From Betaproteobacteria bacterium (GTDB taxonomy: Bacteria > Pseudomonadota > Gammaproteobacteria > Burkholderiales > Rhodocyclaceae): a stretch of DNA of 10,698 nucleotides. This document shows positions 1 to 7,038 of the stretch, piece after piece. How positions within the stretch are numbered: the stretch's first letter is position 1; every line of letters begins with the position of its first letter. Under the pieces are notes generated by a model. It did no database searches and was not told where the DNA came from. It saw nothing but the letters and a program-made list of their open reading frames with translations. The stretch is from NCBI GenBank assembly GCA_020047725.1, contig JAIFNM010000103.1, forward strand, positions 1-10,698, read 5' to 3'. The position numbers were made by a program, and so were the translations under genes.

Positions 1-705
1 CTGGTCGATGTGATCTCGCCGGGATCGGATTACGTCGAGATCGGCAACGAGAAGAAGCATGTGATCGGCTATCTGGGCGATTTCCTGTTTGCCCCGCAAC
101 GTGCACGTTCGCCGGTCAAATCGCTGTCCGGTGGTGAGCGTAACCGCCTGCTGCTGGCCCGTTTGTTTGCGCGCCCGGCCAATGTGCTGGTGCTCGACGA
201 GCCGACCAACGACCTCGACATCGAAACGCTGGAGCTGCTCGAACAGTTGTTGCAGGACTACGCGGGAACACTGTTCCTGGTAAGTCACGACCGGGCGTTC
301 ATCGACAACGTGGTGACACAGACCATCGCTTACGAGGGTGAAGGCGTCTGGCATGAATATGCCGGTGGTTATCAGGATTGGGCGGATTATCAGATCAAGC
401 GGCGCGCAGAAGAGGCGGCGCAAGCCGCAGAAAAACGTTTGGCCGCAGCGCCGGTGGCGCAAGTCGCAAAGGCCAAAACGGATGGAAGCCGCAAACTGAG
501 CTACAAGGACGCGCGCGAACTGGCCGAACTGCCGGAACGCATTGCGGCACTTGAGCAGGAGCAGAAAACGATCAACCAGCGATTGGAAGATGCGACGATC
601 TATCAGGCCGACCCGCAGGAAGCGCAGCGTATCTCAATGCGATTGACCGAAATCGACGACGAGTTGCTGGTGTTGCTGGAGCGTTGGGAGTCGCTTGAAG
701 GCTGA
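1..705 (+). CDS. uup: ABC-F family ATPase, Uup-like, 3' part only
   Basis: This is the C-terminal 234 residues of an ABC-F ATPase that begins before the window; the frame is open from base 1. ABC-F proteins are soluble tandem ATPases acting on ribosomes or nucleic acid rather than transporters. The visible part covers most of the second ATPase domain: the signature LSGGE at window residues 42-46, a Walker B ending VLDEPTNDLD (about 63-72) and the switch histidine in SHDRAF (about 95-100). An Ala/Lys-rich linker follows, then a C-terminal coiled-coil domain opening with RKLSYKDARELAELPERI and ending at residue 234. That tail is typical of Uup, which binds DNA or branched structures and affects precise excision of transposons. 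The symbol rests on this tail; another ABC-F subgroup is possible but less likely. The gene converges on gdhA, with a hairpin between them. Confidence 0.85.
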   Translation: MVDVISPGSDYVEIGNEKKHVIGYLGDFLFAPQRARSPVKSLSGGERNRLLLARLFARPANVLVLDEPTNDLDIETLELLEQLLQDYAGTLFLVSHDRAFIDNVVTQTIAYEGEGVWHEYAGGYQDWADYQIKRRAEEAAQAAEKRLAAAPVAQVAKAKTDGSRKLSYKDARELAELPERIAALEQEQKTINQRLEDATIYQADPQEAQRISMRLTEIDDELLVLLERWESLEG

Positions 706-827
706 GAACAAAAGGGCATGGTCCCGAGAGGCGCATGAATAGGCTTTCTTCAGGTAGTGTGTTGCGAAGAGTGGCGTATTCATTGGCTTGCAGGCTATTG
801 GTGATGCAGGAATTGCCTGAAGCTGTC

Positions 828-847
828 ACCCCGGCCGAAGCCGGGGT
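828..847. terminator. Hairpin between convergent uup-like and gdhA genes
   Basis: ACCCCGGC (828-835) pairs perfectly with GCCGGGGT (840-847) around a CGAA tetraloop. On the plus strand a weak T-containing tail (TTCTTG) follows, and there is no clear U-tract on the minus strand. Its place between two converging genes suggests a shared terminator. The short tail makes intrinsic termination less certain than for the hairpin at 6986-7021. Confidence 0.6.
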
Positions 848-879
848 TCTTGATACTGACTGTCTCTAATAGATCAGAC

Positions 880-2226
880 TTACACCAGACCCTGATCAAT
901 CATTGAATCGGCTACCTTGAGGAAACCGGCGATGTTCGCGCCGATGACATAGTTGCCGGAGAAGCCATACTTGTCAGCCGCCTGGACACAGGCCTTGTGA
1001 ATGTTAACCATGATCTGATGCAGTTTCTGGTCGACTTCTTCGGCCGTCCAGTTGTAGCGCATCGAATTCTGGCTCATTTCAAGACCCGAGGTGGCGACGC
1101 CGCCCGCGTTGGCTGCCTTGCCCGGAGCGAACGGAATGTTCTTCTCGATGAAGTATTTCCATCCTTCAGGCGTGCATCCCATGTTGGACGCTTCGACAGC
1201 CATCATTACGCCATTGGCAACGAGTGTCTTGGCATCTTCACCATTAAGTTCGTTCTGGATGGCGCATGGGATCGCGATGTCGCACTTGATTTCCCAAGGC
1301 TTCTTGCCAGCGACGAACTGAGCGTTCGGGAACTTCTTGACGTATTCTGCGACCTTGTCTTTGCCGGATGAACGCATGGTGAGCATGTAGTCCCATTTTT
1401 CCTGGGTACCCACACCGTCCGGGTCGATGACGTAGCCGTCCGGACCGGAAATGCCGATAACCTTGGCGCCAAGCTGAGTTGCCTTGATACAGGCTCCCCA
1501 AGACACGTTGCCAAAACCGGAAACGACGACGGTTTTTCCCTTGAGCGAGTCATTCCTTGCCTTGAGCATTTCTTCGGCAAAGTAAATGACGCCATAGCCC
1601 GTTGCTTCCGGGCGAATGAGCGAACCGCCCCAGTTTTGTCCCTTGCCGGTCAAAACGCCGGTGAACTCATTGCGGATACGCTTGTACTGGCCGTACATGT
1701 AGCCGATCTCACGTCCGCCCACGCCAATGTCGCCAGCGGGAACGTCGGTGTTTGCGCCAACGTGCTTGCAAAGCTCGGTCATGAAGCTCTGGCAGAAACG
1801 CATGATTTCGTTGTCGCTCTTTCCGTTCGGATCGAAGTCAGAACCGCCCTTGCCACCGCCCATCGGGAGGCTGGTCAGGCTGTTCTTGAACGTCTGCTCA
1901 AAACCGAGAAACTTGAGTGTGGAAAGCTGGACTTTCGGGTGGAAGCGGATACCACCCTTATACGGGCCGATGGCGCTGTTGAACTGGACGCGATAACCAC
2001 GGTTAATCACATATTCACCACGGTCGTTCATCCATGGCACTCTGAACAGAATGGAGCGCTCAGGCTCAACAATGCGTTCAAGGATGCGGTTTGCCTTGTA
2101 TTTTGGCTCAGAGTCCATTACGGGCGAGAGAGATTCAAGGACTTCTTCGGCTGCCTGCAAAAACTCATCTTCCCAGGGGTAGCGAGCCTTCAGGGCGTCG
2201 AGCACTTCTTTTACATAGGCGTTCAC
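880..2226 (-). CDS. gdhA: NADP-type glutamate dehydrogenase
   Basis: This 448-residue protein matches the ~50-kDa hexameric glutamate dehydrogenase family in full length. The enzyme reductively aminates 2-oxoglutarate with ammonium to give glutamate, in the cytoplasm. Visible signatures are the substrate-binding YKGGIRF (K90), the conserved K114, PMGGGKGG with the catalytic lysine K126, and PAGDIGVGGREIGY with the catalytic aspartate D166. The Rossmann motif SGFGNV lies at about 236-241. The second beta strand ends in serine (S260) rather than an acidic residue, which fits NADP(H) and a biosynthetic role, but cofactor choice is inferred. The start is GTG at 2226-2224, with AGGAG six bases upstream; no ATG fits better. 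The gene stands alone and is followed by a hairpin shared with the converging uup-like gene. Confidence 0.96.
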   Translation of the reverse strand: MNAYVKEVLDALKARYPWEDEFLQAAEEVLESLSPVMDSEPKYKANRILERIVEPERSILFRVPWMNDRGEYVINRGYRVQFNSAIGPYKGGIRFHPKVQLSTLKFLGFEQTFKNSLTSLPMGGGKGGSDFDPNGKSDNEIMRFCQSFMTELCKHVGANTDVPAGDIGVGGREIGYMYGQYKRIRNEFTGVLTGKGQNWGGSLIRPEATGYGVIYFAEEMLKARNDSLKGKTVVVSGFGNVSWGACIKATQLGAKVIGISGPDGYVIDPDGVGTQEKWDYMLTMRSSGKDKVAEYVKKFPNAQFVAGKKPWEIKCDIAIPCAIQNELNGEDAKTLVANGVMMAVEASNMGCTPEGWKYFIEKNIPFAPGKAANAGGVATSGLEMSQNSMRYNWTAEEVDQKLHQIMVNIHKACVQAADKYGFSGNYVIGANIAGFLKVADSMIDQGLV

Positions 2227-2232
2227 AATGTT

Positions 2233-2237
2233 CTCCT
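2233..2237 (-). promoter_or_regulatory. Ribosome binding site deciding the GTG start of gdhA
   Basis: On the minus strand AGGAG lies six bases before GTG (2226-2224). This is good Shine-Dalgarno spacing and supports the non-ATG start. Confidence 0.75.
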
Positions 2238-2301
2238 GTTAATTCGCGGTCGTATGTAGGCTTGGCCGCAGGGTTGCGAAATTTACGACTCTTCTTGCAC
2301 T

Positions 2302-2316
2302 GATTATTGAATAATC
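2302..2316. promoter_or_regulatory. Palindromes upstream of gdhA, possible operator
   Basis: GATTATT-G-AATAATC is a perfect 7-bp-arm palindrome centred at 2309, 83 bp upstream of the gdhA start. A second short inverted repeat, TGTCT-GGT-AGACA, lies just beyond it at 2324-2336. Either could bind a dimeric regulator, or the AT-rich one could overlap the promoter. No regulator family is recognised, so this is a positional suggestion only. Confidence 0.3.
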
Positions 2317-2452
2317 TCTTTTGTGTCTGGTAGACAAAAACATATACTTTCTGTGCCGACCAAGACTTGGTGTTTTACAATCTATTCAAACGGTTGCGCG
2401 TGATAAAACAACTTCCGTGGAAACAAAAAAACGTGAAACTTCCTTATCATAG

Positions 2453-2749
2453 ACCCATTAGCGCCATGTATCAAGACGTCGAACTCATTAGAAATATGCA
2501 TCAGTTGAGGCGGTTTTGGAGAGCGTTTTTTTGACAGGTGCTTTTGATTTGATCTTTTCAGAAAATGAATCAAGTCATCTTTGCCATTCGAGAAGTGTAT
2601 CAACTTGAATGAGTATGGGAACCGCTCCGATCACTGATATTTTGGATTGAACTCATTAGCAAAATGCATCAAGTAATCACACTCATTAGGGAAGTGCGTC
2701 AAGTAGAATGCGCATAGAGAGCGCTTGAATAGCTGAAATCCAAGATCCG
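2453..2749. repeat. Three degenerate 99-bp tandem units, each with two 24-bp motifs 30 bp apart
   Basis: Six related 24-bp motifs start at 2453, 2483, 2552, 2582, 2651 and 2681. They begin like ACTCATTAG and end like TGCATCAAGT. The starts pair at exactly 30 bp, and the pairs repeat at exactly 99 bp, giving units 2453-2551, 2552-2650 and 2651-2749. The best copies are 2651-2674 and 2681-2704. Copy 2552-2575 keeps mainly its second half (AAAATG, then ATCAAGT). The 45-bp tails of the units are weakly similar: units two and three match at about half of positions, and units one and three share GAGAGCG. A shifted, poorer copy may follow near 2755-2775. The stretch is AT-rich relative to the flanking genes. 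It could be a multi-site regulator target for the downstream gene, a remnant of a mobile-element end (IS21-type ends carry multiple short repeats), or decayed repeat-coding DNA. No transposase is adjacent. Confidence 0.75.
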
Positions 2750-2819
2750 ATACGCTCAATGGCACATTGATGAAAGTTCCAGGTAAGCGCCAGGAAAGAG
2801 CGTTTGATTGTCATGTCAC

Positions 2820-2826
2820 AGGGGAG
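2820..2826 (+). promoter_or_regulatory. Ribosome binding site supporting the 2831 start
   Basis: AGGGGAG ends four bases before ATG at 2831. A competing site, AGGA at 2792-2795, is eight bases before an in-frame TTG at 2804. ATG at 2813 has no well-spaced site. Confidence 0.5.
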
Positions 2827-2830
2827 CCTC

Positions 2831-5800
2831 ATGTATTTCAACGAACTGATTTCCAACTACGAGAAACAGCATCGTGAGAAGAATGTTTTCCATGACCTTA
2901 TGGCGTGGAAGGTACGTGAAATTCTTCTCGTGGCGACGATGTATGACAGCTTTATCGTTGAATCAGATGGTGCGCTCACCGATCAGATTTCTGGCGAATA
3001 CCACCAGCTGAATCTGTCGTCCTCGCCACGTGTTACGTCAGCGTATACCGAGGAGAACGCGGTTGAGCTATTCATCCGGCAAACCTTCGACATGGTGATT
3101 CTCATGGTCGGCCTCGATATCAAGGCCACACTGAGTATTGCCACACGTCTCAAAGCGTTGAAGCCGGACATCTCGATTCTCATGCTGTTGAATAACAACA
3201 CAAGTCTCCCGATGCTCGAAAACGAAGACAATGACTTCGCATGCATTGATCGCATATTCGTATGGAACAGCTATACCAAACTGTTCGTCGGGATGATCAA
3301 GTACGTTGAAGACTTGCAGAACGCGAAACCCGACACGGCGACCGGCTTGGTCCGCGTCATCCTTATCATTGAGGATTCCATCCGCTATTACTCGCGCTAT
3401 CTGCCCGTAATGCATACGGTCATCATGCGTCAGGTCCAAGCGCTGGTGGAGGAAGAGCAACTCGTAGAAAACAAGAAGATTCTGCGCATGCGCGCCAGGC
3501 CAAAGTTGCTCCTTGCGACCAATTACGAGGAGGCGCTCGCGCTGTTCAATCAGTACCAGCCTTACCTTCTGGCCGTGATTTCCGATGTGAGGTTCAACAA
3601 GAATGGCAAGATCAATCCGACCGCCGGTTTCGATTTCATGGAGATGGCCCAGAAGAGGATAAAGGATCTGCCATTCATGATTCAGAGCTCGGAACTGGTG
3701 AATCGCGAGCTTGCCTATTCCCTCGGCGCAAGCTTTTCGGACAAGAATTCCAATTCGCTTGATTTCGAGCTCAAGGCTTTCCTCACAGAGAATCTTGGAT
3801 TTGGCGCGTTCATCTTCAGGGACTCGCACGGAACCGAGATTGCGCGAGCCCAAAACATGGAGGAATTCATCGAGCGCTTGCGGACGGTGATTCCCGAATC
3901 GATTCTCTATCACGGCACGCGCCATCACTTCTCGGCCTGGCTCATGGCGCGTGGCGAAATCGCCTTTGCACGGATCATGCGGCAGTATCTCATCTCTGAT
4001 CTGGAATCCATCGAGGAGAACCGGGGTTTCATCATCAAGATCATCGACGATCTGCGACGCTTCAACTCGCGCGGTGAAATCCTCAACTTCGATGAAACCG
4101 CGCTGCACGATCCGACCAATATCGTTCGCTTTGCCAAAGGCTCGCTCGGGGGTAAGGGGCGAGGCATCACCTTCATCCGGAACCTGATTGACAATTTTGA
4201 TTTCGAGCGCCATCTGCCGGGCTTCCGAGTTGCGTTGCCGCAAACGGTGGTGCTTGGCATCGATGAGTTCGAATCCTTCGTCGAACGGAATTCGCTCTGG
4301 AAATATGCCTATAGCGATGCCGACCACGGCACGGTCCGAGAGGATTTTGTTGCCGGAAAACTGTCCGACGAGGTCAGTCACCGGATTTCCCGTTTCGCCT
4401 CGATTAGCAGAAACCCGCTTGCAGTCCGGTCTTCAGGATTGTTTGAAGACATGCTCATGCTCCCGTTTGCGGGAATCTACGACACCTATCTGATCCCGAA
4501 TTCGCACAGCGAACTTGACGAACGGGTCAAGCAGATCGAAACCGCCATCAAGCTGACCTACGCTTCCATGTTCTCGAAAATGGCCAAGTGCTATTTCGAG
4601 GCGGCGGGCTACAAGATCGAGGAAGAGCGAATGGGTGTCATCATCCAGGAGGTTGTCGGGCGAGCGCATGGACGCTGGTTTTACCCCGACTTCTCGGGTA
4701 CCGCGCAGTCTTACAACTGGTATCCGGTTTCTTACATCAAGCCTGAGGACGGTTTCTGCGTCTGCGCCGTCGGACTGGGCGCTTATGTTGTGGATGCTGG
4801 CGAGTGCTTCCGCTTCTGCCCGCTCTATCCGAAGCTGGACATTCTCTCGCCGGAAAACCAGTTGAATTCGTCTCAGAACTCGTTCTACGCCATTGACCTC
4901 GAGAAGAGCGACATTGATCTGCTACAGGGCGAAAAAATCTGCTATTCGGTTCTGGATCTTGAAGAAGCGGAAAAGGACGGAACGCTCAAGGATCTCGTCT
5001 CGACCTACGATTTCGCGAACAACCGTCTCGTTCCCGGCACCAATATCGCAGGGACACGGATTGTGAATTTCGCGCCGATTCTCAAATACGATGTGCATCC
5101 ATTCGCCGAAGTGGTCAAGGCTGTGCTCGAACTCGGTTCCAAGTCGATGGGTACACCCGTCGAGATAGAATACTCCGTGAACCTGCGCGATCCTTCCGGC
5201 AAACCAACGTTCTACATTCTTCAACTGAAGCCCCTTATCCGTAGCGTCGACTCGACCGAGGTCAGTCTCGATCATTGCGAGCGTGAAAATCTCGTACTAT
5301 TTTCCGAGCAATCCATGGGCAATGGCCGCGACGATTCCGTCATGGATCTGGTGTTCGTCAAGCCACGTTCATTTGATCGTTCAAAAACCGAGACCATCGC
5401 GACCGAGATCGAAACCATGAACGACAGGTTGCGAAAGGATGGGAGAAAGTACATCCTGATTGGTCCGGGGCGGTGGGGAACGCGGGATCGCTGGCTTGGT
5501 ATTCCGGTCAATTTTGGTCAGATTTCCAATTCACGCGTGATCGTGGAAACGGCGCTGGAGGACTTCCAGGTTGATTCATCGCTTGGATCGCATTTCTTCC
5601 ACAATGTTACAAGCATGAACATTGGCTATTTCACAGTGCCCTGGAAGCAGGAGGCCAGCTTGATCGACTGGGAGTGGCTGGAGCGACAGGACGCTGCCCA
5701 TGAGTCGGAATTTGTCAAACACATCCGCTTTGATTTGCCGTTCAAGATACTCATGGACGGAACCAAAGGCGCCAGCCTGATCGTGAAGCCTGGCCTCGAT

Positions 5801-5842
5801 ATCTCCGAAAGCCCGCACTATGACGATCTGATCGGGGAATGA
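2831..5842 (+). CDS. Receiver-like / PEP-pyruvate (PPDK_N) ATP-binding domain protein
   Basis: This 1003-residue cytoplasmic protein of unknown role joins signalling-like and dikinase-like parts. Residues about 30-150 resemble a receiver fold but lack the acidic pair and phosphoacceptor. Residues about 175-330 look like a working receiver: E181-D182, phosphoacceptor D252 (AVISDVRF), S286/S287 after strand four, and K305 (SDKNS). Residues about 430-800 match the PPDK_N nucleotide-binding domain: GSLGGKG (K442), AVRSSGLFED (R533), VEIEYSVN (E778, E780) and YILQLKP (Q798). A conserved tail has GPGRWG (about 879-884), LGIPV and SHFFHNVTS. I see neither the swivelling phosphohistidine domain nor the PEP-binding barrel of PEP synthase or PPDK, so the phosphate acceptor is unknown. 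Control by a histidine kinase is inferred. Alternative starts are ATG 2813 and TTG 2804. Upstream lies the 99-bp repeat array; downstream is a convergent membrane gene. Confidence 0.85.
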   Translation: MYFNELISNYEKQHREKNVFHDLMAWKVREILLVATMYDSFIVESDGALTDQISGEYHQLNLSSSPRVTSAYTEENAVELFIRQTFDMVILMVGLDIKATLSIATRLKALKPDISILMLLNNNTSLPMLENEDNDFACIDRIFVWNSYTKLFVGMIKYVEDLQNAKPDTATGLVRVILIIEDSIRYYSRYLPVMHTVIMRQVQALVEEEQLVENKKILRMRARPKLLLATNYEEALALFNQYQPYLLAVISDVRFNKNGKINPTAGFDFMEMAQKRIKDLPFMIQSSELVNRELAYSLGASFSDKNSNSLDFELKAFLTENLGFGAFIFRDSHGTEIARAQNMEEFIERLRTVIPESILYHGTRHHFSAWLMARGEIAFARIMRQYLISDLESIEENRGFIIKIIDDLRRFNSRGEILNFDETALHDPTNIVRFAKGSLGGKGRGITFIRNLIDNFDFERHLPGFRVALPQTVVLGIDEFESFVERNSLWKYAYSDADHGTVREDFVAGKLSDEVSHRISRFASISRNPLAVRSSGLFEDMLMLPFAGIYDTYLIPNSHSELDERVKQIETAIKLTYASMFSKMAKCYFEAAGYKIEEERMGVIIQEVVGRAHGRWFYPDFSGTAQSYNWYPVSYIKPEDGFCVCAVGLGAYVVDAGECFRFCPLYPKLDILSPENQLNSSQNSFYAIDLEKSDIDLLQGEKICYSVLDLEEAEKDGTLKDLVSTYDFANNRLVPGTNIAGTRIVNFAPILKYDVHPFAEVVKAVLELGSKSMGTPVEIEYSVNLRDPSGKPTFYILQLKPLIRSVDSTEVSLDHCERENLVLFSEQSMGNGRDDSVMDLVFVKPRSFDRSKTETIATEIETMNDRLRKDGRKYILIGPGRWGTRDRWLGIPVNFGQISNSRVIVETALEDFQVDSSLGSHFFHNVTSMNIGYFTVPWKQEASLIDWEWLERQDAAHESEFVKHIRFDLPFKILMDGTKGASLIVKPGLDISESPHYDDLIGE

Positions 5843-5969
5843 ATCCGTAAAAGTAAGTGGTTAACTGCAGGCGCGCAAACACACGATCGCGCGCTCCTCC
5901 GAATGGGGGCACATCTTCGCACGGCCAGACGATCATTGGCCGCGACGGAGTCTTTGCGGAGATTCTGGC
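5843..5969. other. Convergent intergenic gap, no clear feature
   Basis: This 127-bp gap lies between two converging genes. GCGCGC occurs twice, twelve bases apart, and could form a weak stem, but no U-tract follows and no convincing terminator is seen. Confidence 0.4.
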
Positions 5970-6269
5970 TCAGCAAACAAGCCCGCTCATGTCGCAAAGC
6001 ACACGCTTGACGTAGGCGAGGAGAATCCACAGCCAGAAGAGCACAAAAAAGGTAACGTAGGGGATGTGCTTGTCGATGATCAGCTTTGGCGTAATCCACC
6101 GGGTGAACTTGACTGGCGGATTGGTAACAATCAAAAAGACGCGGTAAACCGGATTGGACTGGCGTGATGCACCGGCAAGCAGCCCGACCAGCCACAGACC
6201 AAGCAACGACAGCAGCGCCACTTCAACCAGGGTGCGCACAACGCCAACAACAAATAGCTCAATTGACAT
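5970..6269 (-). CDS. Small two-helix membrane protein, YggT-like
   Basis: This is a 99-residue hydrophobic protein. It has a membrane segment at about 8-32, then a polar stretch containing NPPVKFTRWITPKLIIDKHIP (split here as NPPVKFTRWI at about 50-59 and TPKLIIDKHIP at about 60-70), and a second segment at about 70-88. The pattern of helix, proline/basic linker, then a hydrophobic helix resembles half of a YggT-family protein, a poorly understood inner-membrane family linked to osmotic stress and cell division. The similarity was judged by eye and is weak. The start ATG (6269-6267) has GGGAA about six bases upstream. The gene is transcribed divergently from the TPR gene across 88 bp, so the two may share control. 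It ends in a cysteine just before the stop. It could also be an unrelated small integral membrane protein. Confidence 0.7.
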   Translation of the reverse strand: MSIELFVVGVVRTLVEVALLSLLGLWLVGLLAGASRQSNPVYRVFLIVTNPPVKFTRWITPKLIIDKHIPYVTFFVLFWLWILLAYVKRVLCDMSGLVC

Positions 6270-6357
6270 GATTTTCCCGAACAGCTTCTTAAAAATTGAC
6301 TGATAATTCCACCGGTCAGAACATATCGGCTGACACTTGGCATTCCGAGAGAGACCA

Positions 6358-6948
6358 ATGGACTTCGACTACACACGCTACTACATGCGCGGCTGGTTAA
6401 TGAATTTTTTTGGCCGCAACCAGCTTGCTGCCGAGGCATTCGAACACGCCTTCAAGGCCAATCCGAAGTCGGCACAGGCGGCCCGTCATCTTGCTGCAAT
6501 TGCTGCCCAAAAGAAAGACATGGCCAAGTCCGAAAAATGGTTTGAAGCCGTCGTTCAAATCGAGCCTGGCGATGGCGACTCATGGTTCAATCTCGGTTTC
6601 GTACGCGATGCTGCAGGCAAAAAGCACGAGGCAATCGCCGCCTTTACACAATCCGTGACCATCCTGCCAAATCTTGATCGCGCCTGGTATGGCTTGGGCC
6701 TCGCTTGTGCGGCCACGGGCAATCACACCGAGGCGGTCAGGGCGCTTAAAGAAGCCGTCAGGCTGCAACCGATGAATGGCATCAGCTATTACCAGTTGGG
6801 CATGGCCTATTACCACATGCACGATCCGGAGAACGTCGAAAAGATCGCCACCAAGCTCGTCAAATTTGATCCGAAACACGCCGAACGCCTGATGCACGAT
6901 GCCGAACGCGCCGACCTGCTACACCTGCTGCCCGAACCGCTGCGCTAG
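6358..6948 (+). CDS. Tetratricopeptide repeat (TPR) protein
   Basis: This 196-residue protein is built almost wholly from tetratricopeptide repeats, helical hairpins that form a protein-binding groove. Five repeat-like blocks are visible at about 6-36, 38-70, 73-104, 107-138 and 141-172. They show the usual small/aromatic pattern, as in WFNLGFVRDAAGKKHEAIAAF and WYGLGLACAATGNHTEAV (each quoted part is under 22 residues; key residues are W76, G80, A92 and W110, G114, A126), and close with prolines at 70, 104 and 138. No signal peptide or membrane segment is seen, so it is probably a cytoplasmic scaffold, but its partner is unknown. The chosen ATG at 6358 follows GAGAG at good spacing; an in-frame TTG at 6337 is less likely. 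A very strong terminator follows. It is divergent from the YggT-like gene, whose membrane product could be a partner, but that is only a suggestion. Confidence 0.88.
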   Translation: MDFDYTRYYMRGWLMNFFGRNQLAAEAFEHAFKANPKSAQAARHLAAIAAQKKDMAKSEKWFEAVVQIEPGDGDSWFNLGFVRDAAGKKHEAIAAFTQSVTILPNLDRAWYGLGLACAATGNHTEAVRALKEAVRLQPMNGISYYQLGMAYYHMHDPENVEKIATKLVKFDPKHAERLMHDAERADLLHLLPEPLR

Positions 6949-6985
6949 ACAGCAGCACACAGAAAACTTCCTCACACACCCTGCA

Positions 6986-7021
6986 CCGTAAAAAGGCCCG
7001 CCGAAGCGGGCCTTTTTACGG
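6986..7021. terminator. Strong bidirectional intrinsic terminator
   Basis: A perfect 16-bp stem (6986-7001 with 7006-7021) closes on a CGAA tetraloop. The GC core GGCCCGC is flanked by AAAAA on the left and TTTTT on the right, so each strand has a U-tract. It lies between the TPR gene and the converging symporter gene and should stop transcription from both. Confidence 0.93.
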
Positions 7022-7038
7022 GCAGTTTACGTGATCAA

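Noticed and set aside
572..829. Minus-strand frame overlapping the end of the uup-like gene
   Set aside because: It mostly overlaps the antisense of a well-supported coding region and shows no domain or ribosome site.
1636..2259. Plus-strand open frame opposite gdhA
   Set aside because: The minus strand encodes an unmistakable glutamate dehydrogenase with all its catalytic motifs; this frame is a shadow.
2382..2603. 73-codon minus-strand frame across the repeats as a real small protein
   Set aside because: It starts at TTG without a good ribosome site, and the same repeat frame is interrupted by a stop just upstream. It is better treated as repeat-derived, possibly decayed, sequence.
2453..2749. 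Possible CRISPR array
   Set aside because: The motifs are degenerate, the intervals alternate between 6 and about 45 bp, the 45-bp parts are themselves related, and there are no cas genes.
3068..4381. Long minus-strand open frame (437 codons) opposite the receiver/dikinase-like gene
   Set aside because: It lies wholly antisense to a gene with clear domain motifs, has no recognisable domain or good ribosome site, and is explained by the codon pattern of the plus-strand gene.
6296..6325. TTGACT as a -35 box for the TPR gene
   Set aside because: No acceptable -10 hexamer is found 16-18 bases downstream, so I do not call a promoter.
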